A stretch of DNA of 64,000 bases from Methyloceanibacter superfactus (GTDB taxonomy: Bacteria > Pseudomonadota > Alphaproteobacteria > Rhizobiales > Methyloligellaceae): NCBI RefSeq assembly GCF_001723305.1, contig NZ_LPWF01000025.1, forward strand, positions 142,664-206,663. Reading direction: 5' to 3'. This document shows positions 38,481-50,956 of the stretch, one piece after another (the first letter of the stretch is position 1; the number at the start of each line of letters is the position of its first letter). The translations under genes were made by a program, and so were the position numbers. The notes under the pieces are model-generated. The model was given only the letters and a program-made list of their open reading frames with translations. It was not told the DNA's origin and searched no databases.

Positions 38481-39465
38481 GCCCAGCTAAGGGTCAGGCT
38501 AAGGGAAGACGGGCACAAGATGCCCTGCTCGCGCGTGGCATCGCCGCGCCGCGGGAGCCGTCCCGTGGCTTGCCTGTGCTGACCGGCACGCGCGCGCTCA
38601 TCTCGCGGAGGCCCGCAGCATTCGCCTCGGCAAGGCCAGAAGCGACCGCGCGCGTGGCAAATGGCTGCTGATTTGCGTCCTTTTCCTCGGTATCTCAGTC
38701 GTCTACGGCGCCATCATCGGCGGCCAGACCGGGCGGCTGCTCGATGCGCTCAGCATGGGCGTGCAGCGCCTCGCCGTCGTCGCCGGGTTCGGCGTGGAGC
38801 GCGTCACCGTGGAAGGCCAGCGCCACGCCACCGATATGGCGATCACCACCGCGCTTGCCGCCGGTCCCGACACCATGATGCTCAGTTTCGACACCGACGC
38901 CGCCAAGGAGCGGCTGGAAGCGGTGCCGTGGATCCGCCATGCGCAAGTGATGCGCTTGCTGCCCTCGACCCTGCAAGTGGTCATCGAGGAGCGCGAGCCT
39001 TACGCCGTCTGGCAGACCAAGGGCAAAACCTTCGTGGTCGACGACCAGGGTGTGGTTCTCGCCCCGGCGCTGCCGCAAGCCTATCCGGATTTGCCGCTGG
39101 TCGTCGGCGAGGGCGCCAGCAAGAACGCCTCCGCCCTTTACGCGGCACTCGAGCCCTATGGCGAGCTGCGGGACAAGATGCTCGCGGCGCTCAGGGTCGG
39201 CGACCGGCGTTGGACCCTGAAGCTGCGCACCGGCATGGAGATCATGCTGCCCGACGACAATATCGAGGTGGCCCTGCAATCCCTCACCAAGCTGGCGCAA
39301 GAGCGCGGCGTTCTGGAGGAGGATTTCGCGGCGATCGACCTGCGCCTGCTCGACCGCATCACCGTGCGCTTCCATGAGACCGCGGCCGCCAATCAATCCG
39401 GCACGGCCGTGCCCATCGACGTGCCGACCGCGAGCACCGGCGCGACCTCCAAAGGCAAGACATAA
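38468..39465 (+). CDS. ftsQ: Cell division protein FtsQ, one frameshift
   Basis: About 332 residues restored. A cytoplasmic Ala/Arg/Lys-rich N-terminus starts at GTG 38468, overlapping ddl. A transmembrane segment follows ([22 protein letters not shown], about 38656-38720), then POTRA ([20 protein letters not shown]) and the FtsQ beta domain ([46 protein letters not shown], then LSLTKL-type ending [13 protein letters not shown]). The frame changes once near 38605, upstream of the transmembrane segment, with no start codon available for the second part. It recruits FtsB/FtsL at the divisome. Confidence 0.87.
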
Positions 39466-39487
39466 GAAGGGGCTTGAGGGCAGGGGG

Positions 39488-40784
39488 ATGACATACAGCA
39501 CGACCATCAGGAGCAAACGTCAGCGCATCGTGACCGCGCTCGACATCGGCACGAGCAAAGTGTGCTGCCTGATCGGCAAGACCTCCGCCGCTCCCGACTG
39601 GTTCGAGGGCAAGGGCGACGCGGTGCAGTTCGAGGTGCTGGGCTTCGATCACACACGCGCGCCGAAGGCCTCAAGGCCGGCATGGTCACCCATCTCGATA
39701 GCGCCGAGCATTGCATCCGCTCCGCCGTGGACGCGGCCGAGCGCATGGCCGGCGTCACCGTCGAGGACGTGCATGTGTCCGTCACCTGCGGACGCCTCAA
39801 GAGCGACAGTTTCTCCGCAAGCGTGGCCTTGGCCTCCGGCGCGGTGCGCGACGACGACGTGCAGCGCCTGCTCGCCGGCGGCCGCCAATATGCCGCGCGC
39901 GACAAGCGCACCGTTCTGCATGCTTTGCCGACCGGCTATCGCCTCGACGAGAATAGCGGCATCAGCGAGCCGCAAGGCATGTGCGGCGAGCGTCTCTCCG
40001 TCGATCTCCATGCGGTGACCGCCGACGAGGTGGCCATGCGCAATCTGATGCTGGTCGTCGAACGCTGCCATCTCGGCGTCGCGAGCCTCGTGGCCGCGCC
40101 TATTCGAGCGCGCTGGCGGTCGTACGCCCGATGAGGCCAATCTCGGGGTTGCCTGCATCGATTTCGGCGCCGGCACCACCACGCTGTCGGTGATTGTCGA
40201 CGGACATTTCATTCATGCCGACGCCATCGCGCTCGGAGGCAACGGCGTCACCACCGACATCGCCCGGACGCTCCAGCGCGCCCATGGAGCATGCCGAGCG
40301 CCTGAAGACATTGCACGGCAGCGCCTTCGCCACGCTCTCCGACGAGCGCGAGATCATCACCTACCCCTGCGTCAGCGGCATGTCTCAAGGCAGCCTGAAC
40401 CAGATCACCAAGGCGCAGCTTGCTTGCATCATCCGGCCCCGGGTCGAAGAGATTCTCGATCTGATGCGCCGCCGGCTCGCGGGCAGCGGCCTGGCCGCCG
40501 AGGTCACCCAGCATTTGGTGCTGACCGGCGGCGGCAGCCAGCTCACCGGCCTGCCGGAGCTCGCTTCGAACATGTTTGGACGCCCGGCGCGGCTTGGCCG
40601 CCCGCGCGCCATGAATGGATTGCCGCCAGTGGCCGCCGCGCCGGACTTCTCCGCCGCGATCGGCCTGCTCCTGCATTGGGCGCGTGGCGACGACAAGCTC
40701 GGTGCCCGCACCGAGCAACGGTTCTTGCGTACGGGGACAGGCTACTTCGCCAAAGTTGGCGAGTGGATCATGGAGAATTTTTAA
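39488..40784 (+). CDS. ftsA: Cell division protein FtsA, three frameshifts
   Basis: About 432 residues restored, actin-like ATPase. Pieces in order: [18 protein letters not shown] (phosphate 1); [41 protein letters not shown] (1C domain); [38 protein letters not shown] (phosphate 2); [17 protein letters not shown] (adenosine); ending [14 protein letters not shown], the amphipathic membrane helix. It tethers FtsZ to the membrane and signals to the divisome. The frame shifts near 39660 (two extra bases), 40095 and 40277 (one extra C). ATG at 39488 with AGGGGG upstream. Confidence 0.9.
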
Positions 40785-40864
40785 AGGCTTCGAGCCGGCG
40801 CACATGCGGGGAGCGCCAGTTAGGGAGCCGTAGCAAGGGACAATCGCAAGGATTGGAAGCCGCC

Positions 40865-42618
40865 ATGACTATTAACCTCAGAGTTCCAGATCTGACCGAA
40901 CTCAAGCCGCGCATTACCGTGTTCGGAGTGGGCGGCGCCGGCGGCAACGCCGTCAACAACATGATCGAACGCGGCCTCCAGGGCGTGGAGTTCGTCGTCG
41001 CCAACACCGACGCGCAAGCGCTCATGAGCTCGACCGCCGAGCGCCGCATTCAGATGGGCACCAACGTCACCGAAGGCTCGGGTGCCGGCTCCAAGCCGGA
41101 GATCGGCGCGGCCGCGGCCGAGGAGGCCATGGCCGACATCAAGGCGCACCTCGTCGGCTGCCACATGACCTTCATCACCGCCGGCATGGGTGGCGGCACG
41201 GGCACGGGTGCGGCGCCGGTCATCGCGCGCGCCTCCCGCGAAGAGGGCATCCTCACCGTTGGCGTCGTCACCAAGCCGTTCCAGTTCGAGGCTTCGCGGC
41301 GCTATCGCGCTGCCGAGGCCGGTATCGAGGAGCTGTCGAAATACGTCGATACGCTGCTCATCATTCCGAACCAGAATCTGTTCCGGGTCGCGAACGAGAA
41401 GACCACCTTCACCGACGCCTTCGGCATGGCCGACGACGTGTTGCGGGCCGGTGTCTCGTGCATCACCGATCTGATGGTCAAGGAAGGCTTGATCAATCTC
41501 GACTTCGCCGATGTCCGCACCATCATGGCCGGCATGGGCAAGGCGATGATGGGTACGGGCGAGTCGAGCGGCGACCGCCGCGCCATCGAGGCGGCCGAGG
41601 CGGCGATCTCCAATCCCCTGCTGGACGACGTGTCGATGAAGCGCGAGCGGCCTTCTCGTCTCCATCACCGGCGGCAGCGATCTCACCCTCTACGAGGCGA
41701 CGAGGCGGCGAGCCGCGTCCGCGCCGAGGCGGACGGCGATGCCAACATCATCGTCGGCGCAACCTATGACGACGAGCTCGACGGCATCATTCGGGTCTCG
41801 GTGGTCGCCACCGGCATTGGCCTGTTGGAAGCCGAGCGTGAGGCTTCGTCCCAGACGGCGGCCGCGGCCCAGCCGGATACGGGTCGGTTGACCGAGCGCC
41901 TGGCTGGCCTTGCTGCCATGCCGCCCGCCGCGGCCCGGCCGAAGCGCCGATCGACCTCGACGAGCCGAGCATGGACCTTGCCGCCAACGACATCGTGCAG
42001 GAGCCGTCGGTCTGGCGCGCCCCGGGCAATGTCACCATCGAGAAGCGCCCGGCCCAGGCCACCGGCATCGCGCTGCCGCGCACCCCGGCTCCCGCGAGGC
42101 CGGCGGCGCCCCAGCACAACTTCCAGCCGGCCCCGCCCGCCGCCATTAAGCGGCCGGTCCGCCGCATGCCGAATGTCGAGGAGCTGCCCATCGTCGCCCA
42201 GAAGGCGATCAAGGCGCAGAACGGCGAGGCGCCCCAGGCTGGTCTTGCCGAGCAGAAGCGCAAGGTCGGCTTCCTGGAGCGGCTGGCCAATGTCGGCCGC
42301 GGCCGCAAAGACACCGAGGCGGAGATGCCGTCCAAGCTCGAGCCCGAATTCGGCCAGCGCGGAGCATCGGAGACCCCGCGGGCGGACGCCTTCCGGGCGG
42401 AGACGCCACGGGCCGAGATGCCGGCCCCCCGGAGCTTGCGGATCGATCGGCCGCGGGAGCCCATGGTCTCGGTCGCGCCGGCTCCGGCACGGCGGGAGCC
42501 TCAGCTTCAGGCCCAGCCCAGGCTGGCCCGGGCTGCGGCGACAGAACCGGCTGCGGCAGAATCATACGCGGACGACGACCTGGAGATTCCCGCGTTTCTG
42601 CGCCGCCGGGCGAACTAA
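40865..42618 (+). CDS. ftsZ: Cell division GTPase FtsZ with long C-terminal linker, frameshifted
   Basis: About 585 residues restored. The tubulin-like GTPase domain (about 10-320) has [14 protein letters not shown], the T4 signature GGGTGTGAA (109-117), PFQFEASRR, and [14 protein letters not shown] with the T7-loop region [15 protein letters not shown] long Pro/Ala-rich linker follows, ending in the conserved tail peptide [10 protein letters not shown] that binds FtsA. It polymerises into the Z ring. Indels near 41650 and 41698 cancel each other and scramble SMK..RVRAE; another near 41935 moves the linker into a new frame. The long linker is typical of the Rhizobiales dcw-encoded FtsZ. Confidence 0.95.
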
Positions 42619-42917
42619 GGCGTGGCCAGGCGTTAACCAAATCGCCTGGCCGATGCCTCTGCCGTCGATAAAATGGAAGCAAAATCAATGTATTAGGAGG
42701 TATTTCGGCCCGTAATACAGTGAAAGAAACCGTGATTTGTAGCCCCTAAGCCCGAAGGTTATGGTTCCTATTAGATTGATCGGCAGGACCAAAAAGGCAC
42801 ATCGGGGCCAGCTTATACGGTCTAGTTAAGTGCCAGGGACGCTGATCGATGGGGGGCTCGGGGTTCTCTCCGGGCTGAGTAGGGAACCAGACGACGGCGC
42901 GGGGGCCAACGGGGGCC
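42619..42917. other. Intergenic region between ftsZ and lpxC
   Basis: About 300 bases without a gene, AT-richer than its surroundings (for example around 42665-42800). It probably holds the lpxC promoter and an untranslated leader. I see no clear -35/-10 pair, terminator or conserved RNA in it. Confidence 0.5.
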
Positions 42918-43868
42918 ATGAAGGGTTTTATCGGGGCACGCCAAACTACGCTTGCCAGCGAGATATCGCTGACGGGCACCGGGGTCCACGGCGGGGCACC
43001 AGTTTCCATCTCTCTTTGTCCGGCTGATGGCGATACCGGACTACGTTTCCACATTTCCAACGGCGAAGCCGACGGGATCGAGATCGCTGCGGATCAGCAG
43101 TGGGTCACCGGCGTCACGCTGTGCACCGTCCTCGGCGACGGCAACGGGGCCTCTGTCGCGACCGTTGAGCATCTGCTCGCGGCTCTGCGCGGCCTTGGGG
43201 TCGACAATGCGCTGATCGAGATCGACAGCCCGGAAGTGCCGATCATGGACGGCAGTGCCGCGCCCTTCGTCGAGGCGATTGACGAGGTCGGCCTGACCGA
43301 GCTCGACGCGCCGCGCCGCTTCCTGAAGGTTTTGAAGCCGATTTGTGTCGAGGATGGTGGCGCCGTCGGCGAGCTGACCCCGCATAACGGCTTCCGTCTG
43401 GATGTCGAGATCGGCTTCGAGACGCAGTTGATCGGCACCCAGAAGATCGAAATCGACGTGAATCCCGGCTCGTTCCGCCGGGAGCTGGCCCGGGCCCGCA
43501 CCTTCGGCTTCATGAAGGACGTCGAGCGCCTGTGGGCGGCTGGTCTTGCTCTTGGCGCATCTCTCGAGAACACGGTTGCCATCGGCGACGACCGCATCAT
43601 CAACCGCGAAGGCCTTCGCTTCGCCGACGAGTTCGTGCGCCACAAGGCGCTGGACGCGGTTGGCGACCTGGCGCTGGCGGGCGCGCCCATTCTCGGCGCC
43701 TACCGGTCACGCCGGGGCGGTCATCGGCTGAATGCGCTGGTGCTCAAGGCCCTGTTCGCCGATCCGGACGCTTGGACCATGGTCGAGGCCCCGCGCTACC
43801 GCGAAGTTCGCCATGCCGAGCTTAGCCATCGCCTGGCCGCGGCCAATTTCGCCGCCGACCGCAGCTAG
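42918..43868 (+). CDS. lpxC: UDP-3-O-acyl-N-acetylglucosamine deacetylase LpxC
   Basis: 316 residues. The Zn2+ ligands are His85 in TVEHLLAALRGLGVDN and the later HxxxD in VRHKALDAVGDLAL (the second His and Asp). The basic/hydrophobic-passage motif region IMDGSAAPFV is also present. It deacetylates UDP-3-O-acyl-GlcNAc, the first committed step of lipid A synthesis, in the cytoplasm. Placement just after ftsZ is a common dcw-end arrangement. ATG at 42918 (MKGFIGARQTTL) follows GGGGGCC. It ends at a hairpin terminator. Confidence 0.95.
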   Translation: MKGFIGARQTTLASEISLTGTGVHGGAPVSISLCPADGDTGLRFHISNGEADGIEIAADQQWVTGVTLCTVLGDGNGASVATVEHLLAALRGLGVDNALIEIDSPEVPIMDGSAAPFVEAIDEVGLTELDAPRRFLKVLKPICVEDGGAVGELTPHNGFRLDVEIGFETQLIGTQKIEIDVNPGSFRRELARARTFGFMKDVERLWAAGLALGASLENTVAIGDDRIINREGLRFADEFVRHKALDAVGDLALAGAPILGAYRSRRGGHRLNALVLKALFADPDAWTMVEAPRYREVRHAELSHRLAAANFAADRS

Positions 43869-43903
43869 AGCCTTTCGATTTCTACCCTGTGGGGTCTGAC
43901 GGT

Positions 43904-43932
43904 GCCGGACGCGGAAATGCGTCCGGCCCTTT
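43904..43932 (+). terminator. Hairpin terminator after lpxC
   Basis: A perfect 9-bp stem GCCGGACGC/GCGTCCGGC, loop GGAAAT, followed by CCTTTC. The T run is short. Confidence 0.65.
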
Positions 43933-44082
43933 CAGTTATGCGTAGGATTACGGACTGGAGCCCGCGTGTGGGCCGCTCTGAGCAAAAAAACACCATAATC
44001 CGCTAGTTGGGTGCTAGCACTCGGCGCTAGCGTCGCCGGAAGGGCGCGATGTCTCGCGCCAGGGGCAGTTTTGAGGGGAAGC

Positions 44083-44940
44083 ATGTCGGGACCGGGAGAG
44101 CCGCGTATCGCGCCGCGCCTATGCGCCGTGCTCGGCATGGTGCTGGCAGCCGCCATGCTCGCCGGCTGCGGGTCCATCTTCGGCAGCGACAAGGCGGAGT
44201 TGGTCAACAACGACCCGCCGAACGTGATCTACGGCCAGGCCGAGGCCATGATCAACAAGGGCGACTACGGCGAGGCCGCGCGCCAATACGAGCAAGTCGA
44301 CATCAACCATCCCTATTCCCAGGAGGCGCGGCGGTCGATCGTCATGGCCTCCTACGCCTATTACAAGGCCGGCCAGTATGACGACGCCGTTTCCGCCGCC
44401 GACCGTTATTTGACGCTGCATCCGGGCACCCAGGAATCGGATCTCGCCCAGAACATCATCGGCATGTCCTATTACGACCAGGTGCTCGATCCGAAGCGCG
44501 ACCAGACATATGCCCGCCGGTCGCTGGCGGCCTACGACACGCTACTGCAGCGCTATCCCAATTCGCGCTATGCGGCGGAAGCGAGCAACCGCGTGCGAAT
44601 CTTGCGCGATCTCCTGGCGGCGAACGAGATGACGATTGGGCGCTATTATCTGCGCCACAACAACTACCTCGCGGCCATCAACCGCTTCCGCACCGTGGTC
44701 ACCGAATATCAGACCACCGAGCAAATCGAAGAAGCCTTGATGCGCCTCACCGAGGCTTATATGGCGTTAGGTATCGTCAATGAGGCCCAGACGGCGGCTG
44801 CCGTGCTCGGCCACAACTTTCCGGACAGTAAGTGGTACAAGCACGCCTACAGTCTCCTAGGGAAGCGTGGCCTGGAGCCCCAGCAGCACGAAGGCTCGTG
44901 GATCACCCAGACCTGGAAGGGCGACGGCGGCCAAACCTGA
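44083..44940 (+). CDS. bamD: Outer membrane assembly lipoprotein BamD (ComL)
   Basis: 285 residues. The lipoprotein signal ends in the lipobox LAGC (about residues 20-30, AAAMLAGCGSIFGS). TPR-like repeats follow: VIYGQAEAMINKGDYGEAARQYEQVDINHPYSQEARRSIVMASYAYYKAGQYDDAVSAADRYLTLHPG, then PKRDQTYARRSLAAYDTLLQRYPNSRYA and NNYLAAINRFRTVVTEYQTTEQIEEAL. These are typical of BamD/YfiO. With BamA it inserts beta-barrel proteins. ATG at 44083 with GAGGGGAAG; the upstream in-frame ATG at 44011 would bury the lipoprotein signal. Confidence 0.94.
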   Translation: MSGPGEPRIAPRLCAVLGMVLAAAMLAGCGSIFGSDKAELVNNDPPNVIYGQAEAMINKGDYGEAARQYEQVDINHPYSQEARRSIVMASYAYYKAGQYDDAVSAADRYLTLHPGTQESDLAQNIIGMSYYDQVLDPKRDQTYARRSLAAYDTLLQRYPNSRYAAEASNRVRILRDLLAANEMTIGRYYLRHNNYLAAINRFRTVVTEYQTTEQIEEALMRLTEAYMALGIVNEAQTAAAVLGHNFPDSKWYKHAYSLLGKRGLEPQQHEGSWITQTWKGDGGQT

Positions 44941-44950
44941 CGCGCACGCC

Positions 44951-46630
44951 ATGCTAGCCGCTCTGTCGATCCGCGATATCGTTCTGATCGACAAGCTCGA
45001 TCTGGAATTCGGCCAAGGCCTGTCCGCGCTCACCGGCGAGACCGGCGCCGGCAAATCCATCCTCCTCGATGCCTTCTCGCTGGCCATCGGCGCGCGCGGC
45101 GACGCCTCGCTCGTGCGCCGCGGCGCCGAGCAGGGCCAGGTCAGCGCCACCTTCGAGCTCAGCCCCGACCACCCGGTGCTGGCGCTGCTCGCCGAGAACG
45201 CCATCCCCACCGACGAGGGGCTGATCTTGCGGCGGGTACAGGGAATGGACGGACGGAGCCGCGCCTCAATCAACGACATGAGCGTCAGCGTGCAGCTCTT
45301 GCGGCAGGTGGGCCACGCACTGGTCGAGATCCACGGCCAGCATGACGAGCGCGCGCTTATTGACCCGAGCGGTCACCGCGACCTGGTGGACGCCTTCGGC
45401 GGCCTGAGCGGCGATGCCGCCCGGCTCGCAGGTCTCTATGAGGCCTGGCAGGAAGCGGAAGGCGAGCTGGCCCGTCACGAGGGCGAGATCGCCGCCACCC
45501 GCGCCAATGCCGACTATGTCGCCCATGCCCTGGAGGAGCTGCGGACTCTCAACCCGGAGCCCGGCGAGGAGGAGTCTTTGGCCTCCCGCCGCCAGATGAT
45601 GATGAATGCCGAGAAGATCGCCGGCGAGCTGAACGAGGCCCTCGACGCGCTCACCGGGGAGGGGACCGCCGGCGCGCGCCTGGCGTCCGCCTTGCGCCGG
45701 ATCGAGCGCCAGGCGGCCACGGGCGGGCCTGCGCTCGCCGCCGCCGCCGAGGCCCTGGAGCGCGTCCTGAGCGAGACCACGCCGGCCCGCGACCGGCTGG
45801 AGGAGGCGCTGGCCCAGACGGAATTCGAGCCGGGCGATCTCGAGCGAGCCGAGGAGCGGCTGTTTGCGCTCCGCGCGCTCGCCCGCAGCCACCGGGTGCA
45901 GGTGGACGATCTGGCGGCGCTGACCGAGCGGCTGGAGCGGGAGCTTGCGGCGCTGGACAAGAGCGAAAGCCGGTCGGGCGAGCTCGCCAAGGCGGCGCAG
46001 GCGGCGCGCGCGGCCTATGAGACCGCCGCAAGCGCTTTGAGTAAGGCTAGGGCAAAAGCCGCCAAGCGCCTCGACACCGAGGTGGCGGCGGAACTTGCGC
46101 CGCTGAAGCTCGAAAAGGCGCGCTTCGTCACCCATATCGAGACCGTGGACTTGGCCGAGGGCGGCCCGAGCGGCATCGACCGCGTCGCCTTCTGGGTCGC
46201 CACCAATCCCGCACCGAGCCCGGGCCCGATGATGAAGGTCGCTTCCGGCGGCGAGCTGGCGCGCTTCATCCTGGCGTTGAAAGTCGTGCTTGCCGCGCGC
46301 GGCTCGGCGCCGACCCTGATTTTCGACGAGGCGGATTCCGGCGTCGGCGGCGCCACGGCCTCGGCCATCGGCGAGCGCCTGGCGGGGCTCGCCTCGAAGG
46401 TTCAGGTGCTGGCGGTGACCCACGCGCCGCAAGTGGCGGCCCTCGCCGACGGCCATCTGATGATCGCCAAGGAGGCGATGCACGGCCCCGCGGGCGAGAC
46501 CATGGCGACCCGCGTCGTGGTGCTCGAGGGCCCGCACCGCCGCGAGGAGATCGCCCGCATGCTGGCGGGCCAGACCATTACCGACGAGGCCCGCGCCGCG
46601 GCCGACAAGCTGATGAGCCGGTCCGCGTAA
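44951..46630 (+). CDS. recN: DNA repair protein RecN (SMC-like ATPase)
   Basis: 559 residues. Walker A LTGETGAGKSILLDAF (29-36), Q-loop/signature side RGAEQGQVSATFEL, IHGQHDERALI, long central coiled coil (about 160-350, LTERLEREL..), ABC signature VASGGELARFILALKV and Walker B TLIFDEADSGVGGATASAIGERL, then VLAVTHAPQVAA. It works in double-strand break repair on the chromosome. ATG at 44951, 10 bp after bamD; the stop is 12 bp before ligA. Confidence 0.95.
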   Translation: MLAALSIRDIVLIDKLDLEFGQGLSALTGETGAGKSILLDAFSLAIGARGDASLVRRGAEQGQVSATFELSPDHPVLALLAENAIPTDEGLILRRVQGMDGRSRASINDMSVSVQLLRQVGHALVEIHGQHDERALIDPSGHRDLVDAFGGLSGDAARLAGLYEAWQEAEGELARHEGEIAATRANADYVAHALEELRTLNPEPGEEESLASRRQMMMNAEKIAGELNEALDALTGEGTAGARLASALRRIERQAATGGPALAAAAEALERVLSETTPARDRLEEALAQTEFEPGDLERAEERLFALRALARSHRVQVDDLAALTERLERELAALDKSESRSGELAKAAQAARAAYETAASALSKARAKAAKRLDTEVAAELAPLKLEKARFVTHIETVDLAEGGPSGIDRVAFWVATNPAPSPGPMMKVASGGELARFILALKVVLAARGSAPTLIFDEADSGVGGATASAIGERLAGLASKVQVLAVTHAPQVAALADGHLMIAKEAMHGPAGETMATRVVVLEGPHRREEIARMLAGQTITDEARAAADKLMSRSA

Positions 46631-48820
<2,190 letters not shown>

Positions 48821-48823
48821 GCC

Positions 48824-49072
48824 TCACCCGTAGCGCAGCTTCATGGTGATGATCGACAGCGCCAGCGCCAGCGTGATGGCGTTGGCGACGATCATCGGCC
48901 AGTTCCAAATCATAAAGCCGAACAAGAGCCAGAAGGCGACGCCGGTGGCGAAGGCCACATACATCTGGAGCGAGATGGCGCGCGTCTCCTTGAAGCGGAT
49001 GATGTGGATCGCCTGGGGCACGAAGGCCACCGTGGTCAACGTCGCCGCGATGGCCGACACGAAGACTTCCAT
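48824..49072 (-). CDS. SemiSWEET family sugar transporter
   Basis: 82 residues, three transmembrane segments. AAIAATLTTVAFVPQAIHIIRFKETRAISLQMYVAFATGVAFWLLFGFMIWNWPMIVANAITLALALSIITMKL follows the SemiSWEET pattern: P-Q in helix 1, the KTRAIS link and the conserved N in helix 3 (ANAITL). Members work as dimers that facilitate sugar diffusion. It converges on ligA (3 bp between stops) and lies 30 bp downstream of the aminopeptidase gene, on the same strand. Confidence 0.9.
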   Translation of the reverse strand: MEVFVSAIAATLTTVAFVPQAIHIIRFKETRAISLQMYVAFATGVAFWLLFGFMIWNWPMIVANAITLALALSIITMKLRYG

Positions 49073-49102
49073 GACGGCCTCCTTTCGCGGCTTTCAGCGC
49101 CG

Positions 49103-50923
49103 CTAGCCAATCGGCGCGGTGGCGTGGCGTAGCCAGGGCCGGTCGTCGCTGACGAGCAGTGGCTCGATCTCGCGGCGCACCCGCGCATGATAGGCGTTGA
49201 GCCAGGCGCGTTCGGCCCGGTCGAGCTGCTTCGGGTCGATGAGCCGCCGGTCGAACGGCACCAGCGTCAGCGTCTCGAAGCCCATCATCTCCCGGTCGCC
49301 GCCTTCGACGTTCTCGGGCCGCGTCACCAGGATCAGATTCTCCAGCCGGATGCCATATTTGCCTTCGCGGTAATAGCCGGGCTCGTTGGACAGGATCATG
49401 CCGGGCTTGAGCTCCACGGTGCCGAGCCGCGACAGGCGCTGCGGGCCCTCATGCACCGACAGATAGCTGCCGACGCCGTGACCGGTGCCGTGATCGTAGT
49501 CGAGGCCGGCCTCCCACAGCGGGCGCCGTGCGTAAGGATCGAGATCCTGGCCGCGCGTGCCCTTGGGAAAACGTGCCGAGGCAATGGCGATATGAGCCTT
49601 CAGCACGATGCCATAATGACGCTTCATCTCAGGCGTCGGCTTGCCGATGGCAAGGGTGCGGGTGATGTCGGTGGTGCCGTCCGCATACTGACCACCGGAA
49701 TCGATGAGATAGAGCGAGCCCTTGTCGAGGACGCGCTTCGCCGCGTTGGTCGGCCGGTAATGGACCACGGCCCCGTGCGGTCCCGAGGCCGAGATGGTGT
49801 CGAAGCTGATATCCTTGAGCTGGCCGGTCTCGCGGCGGAAATCCTCGAGCCGCATCGCCGCCGACACTTCGTCCACCTTGCCGGACTCGCCCACCTCGTC
49901 GAGCCAGGCGAGGAAGCGCGCCATGGCCACGGCGTCCGCGCATATGAGCGGCGCGGCGCCCTTGATCTCGGCCTGGTTCTTGATGGCCTTGGGCAGAGTG
50001 CAGGGATCGTCGCCGGCGACGAACTTGGCGCCCTCGGCCTCGAGCACGCGGGCGAAGCGCATCGCCGCCGATTCGGGGTCGAGCCGCACCTTCGCCTTCT
50101 CGGCGGCAAGCGCTTTCAACGCCGCGTCGAGCTCGTCCGGCTTGGCGATATCGGCGAAAGGTTTCAGCGCATTGCGGATCGTATCGCCAGTCTTGGCTTG
50201 ATCCACGAAGAGCGTCGGGCGGCCGGTCGCGGGCACGACGGCGAAGGCCAGCGCCACCGGCGTGTGCTTGATGTCGCCGCCGCGAATATTGAACAGCCAG
50301 CAGATGGAATCCGGCGCGGTGAGCAGCACGGCGTCCTGCTTGTCCTTCGCCAGCGTGGCCTGCACGTCGGCGATCTTCTCGGCCACGCTCTTGCCGGCGA
50401 ACTCGGCCGGGTGCGGATAGACCGGCGCGGCGGACGGCTTCGGCCGCTCCGAGCCCCAAAGCCCGTCGATGGGATTGTCCGGCACCGGCGCGAGCTTGAT
50501 GCCGGCGGCGGCGAGCGTCTTGGTAAGGCGCTCGATCTCCTTGATCGTGTGCAGCGCCGGGTCGTAGCCCACCGTGTTGCCGCGGACCAGCGTCTCGCGC
50601 AGCCAGGTCGACGGCTTGGCTTCGGGCACCTGCAGCACCTCGAAGACATGGCTGTCGACCTGCTTCTTGGCTTGCAGCGTGTAGCGGCCGTCGACGAACA
50701 GGGCCGAGCCCTTGTCGGTGACGATGGCGACGCCGGCCGAGCCGGTGAAGCCGGTGAGCCAAGCAAGCCGCTCCTCGCACGGGGGCAGGAACTCGTTCTG
50801 GTGCTGATCGCTATGGGGAACGAGGAAGCCTTTGAGCCGCCGCGTCTTCAGTTCCCGCAACACTGCCTTGACCCGGTCGCCGCTGGCCGCCGGGGCGCTG
50901 GCCTCTTCGAAACTCTGATACAT
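49103..50923 (-). CDS. pepP: Xaa-Pro aminopeptidase family protein (M24B)
   Basis: 606 residues, the long three-domain form like eukaryotic cytosolic aminopeptidase P1. Creatinase-like N-terminal domains (RLAWLTGFTGSAGVAIVTDKGSALFVDGRYTLQ) precede a C-terminal pita-bread domain with metal ligands: YLIDSGGQYADGTTDITRT (two Asp), DHGTGHGVGSYLSVHEGP (His), ILSNEPGYY (Glu) and GIRLENLILV (Glu). It removes N-terminal residues before proline using two Mn2+. ATG at 50923 (MYQSFEEASAP). Confidence 0.92.
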   Translation of the reverse strand: MYQSFEEASAPAASGDRVKAVLRELKTRRLKGFLVPHSDQHQNEFLPPCEERLAWLTGFTGSAGVAIVTDKGSALFVDGRYTLQAKKQVDSHVFEVLQVPEAKPSTWLRETLVRGNTVGYDPALHTIKEIERLTKTLAAAGIKLAPVPDNPIDGLWGSERPKPSAAPVYPHPAEFAGKSVAEKIADVQATLAKDKQDAVLLTAPDSICWLFNIRGGDIKHTPVALAFAVVPATGRPTLFVDQAKTGDTIRNALKPFADIAKPDELDAALKALAAEKAKVRLDPESAAMRFARVLEAEGAKFVAGDDPCTLPKAIKNQAEIKGAAPLICADAVAMARFLAWLDEVGESGKVDEVSAAMRLEDFRRETGQLKDISFDTISASGPHGAVVHYRPTNAAKRVLDKGSLYLIDSGGQYADGTTDITRTLAIGKPTPEMKRHYGIVLKAHIAIASARFPKGTRGQDLDPYARRPLWEAGLDYDHGTGHGVGSYLSVHEGPQRLSRLGTVELKPGMILSNEPGYYREGKYGIRLENLILVTRPENVEGGDREMMGFETLTLVPFDRRLIDPKQLDRAERAWLNAYHARVRREIEPLLVSDDRPWLRHATAPIG

Positions 50924-50956
50924 GCCGGCTGTTGTATGCCGAAGCGTTGGCCCCGA

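Noticed and set aside
39488..42618. ftsA and ftsZ as decaying pseudogenes
   Set aside because: Both are essential, the shifts are one or two bases, and the protein sequence is intact across frames; sequence error fits better.
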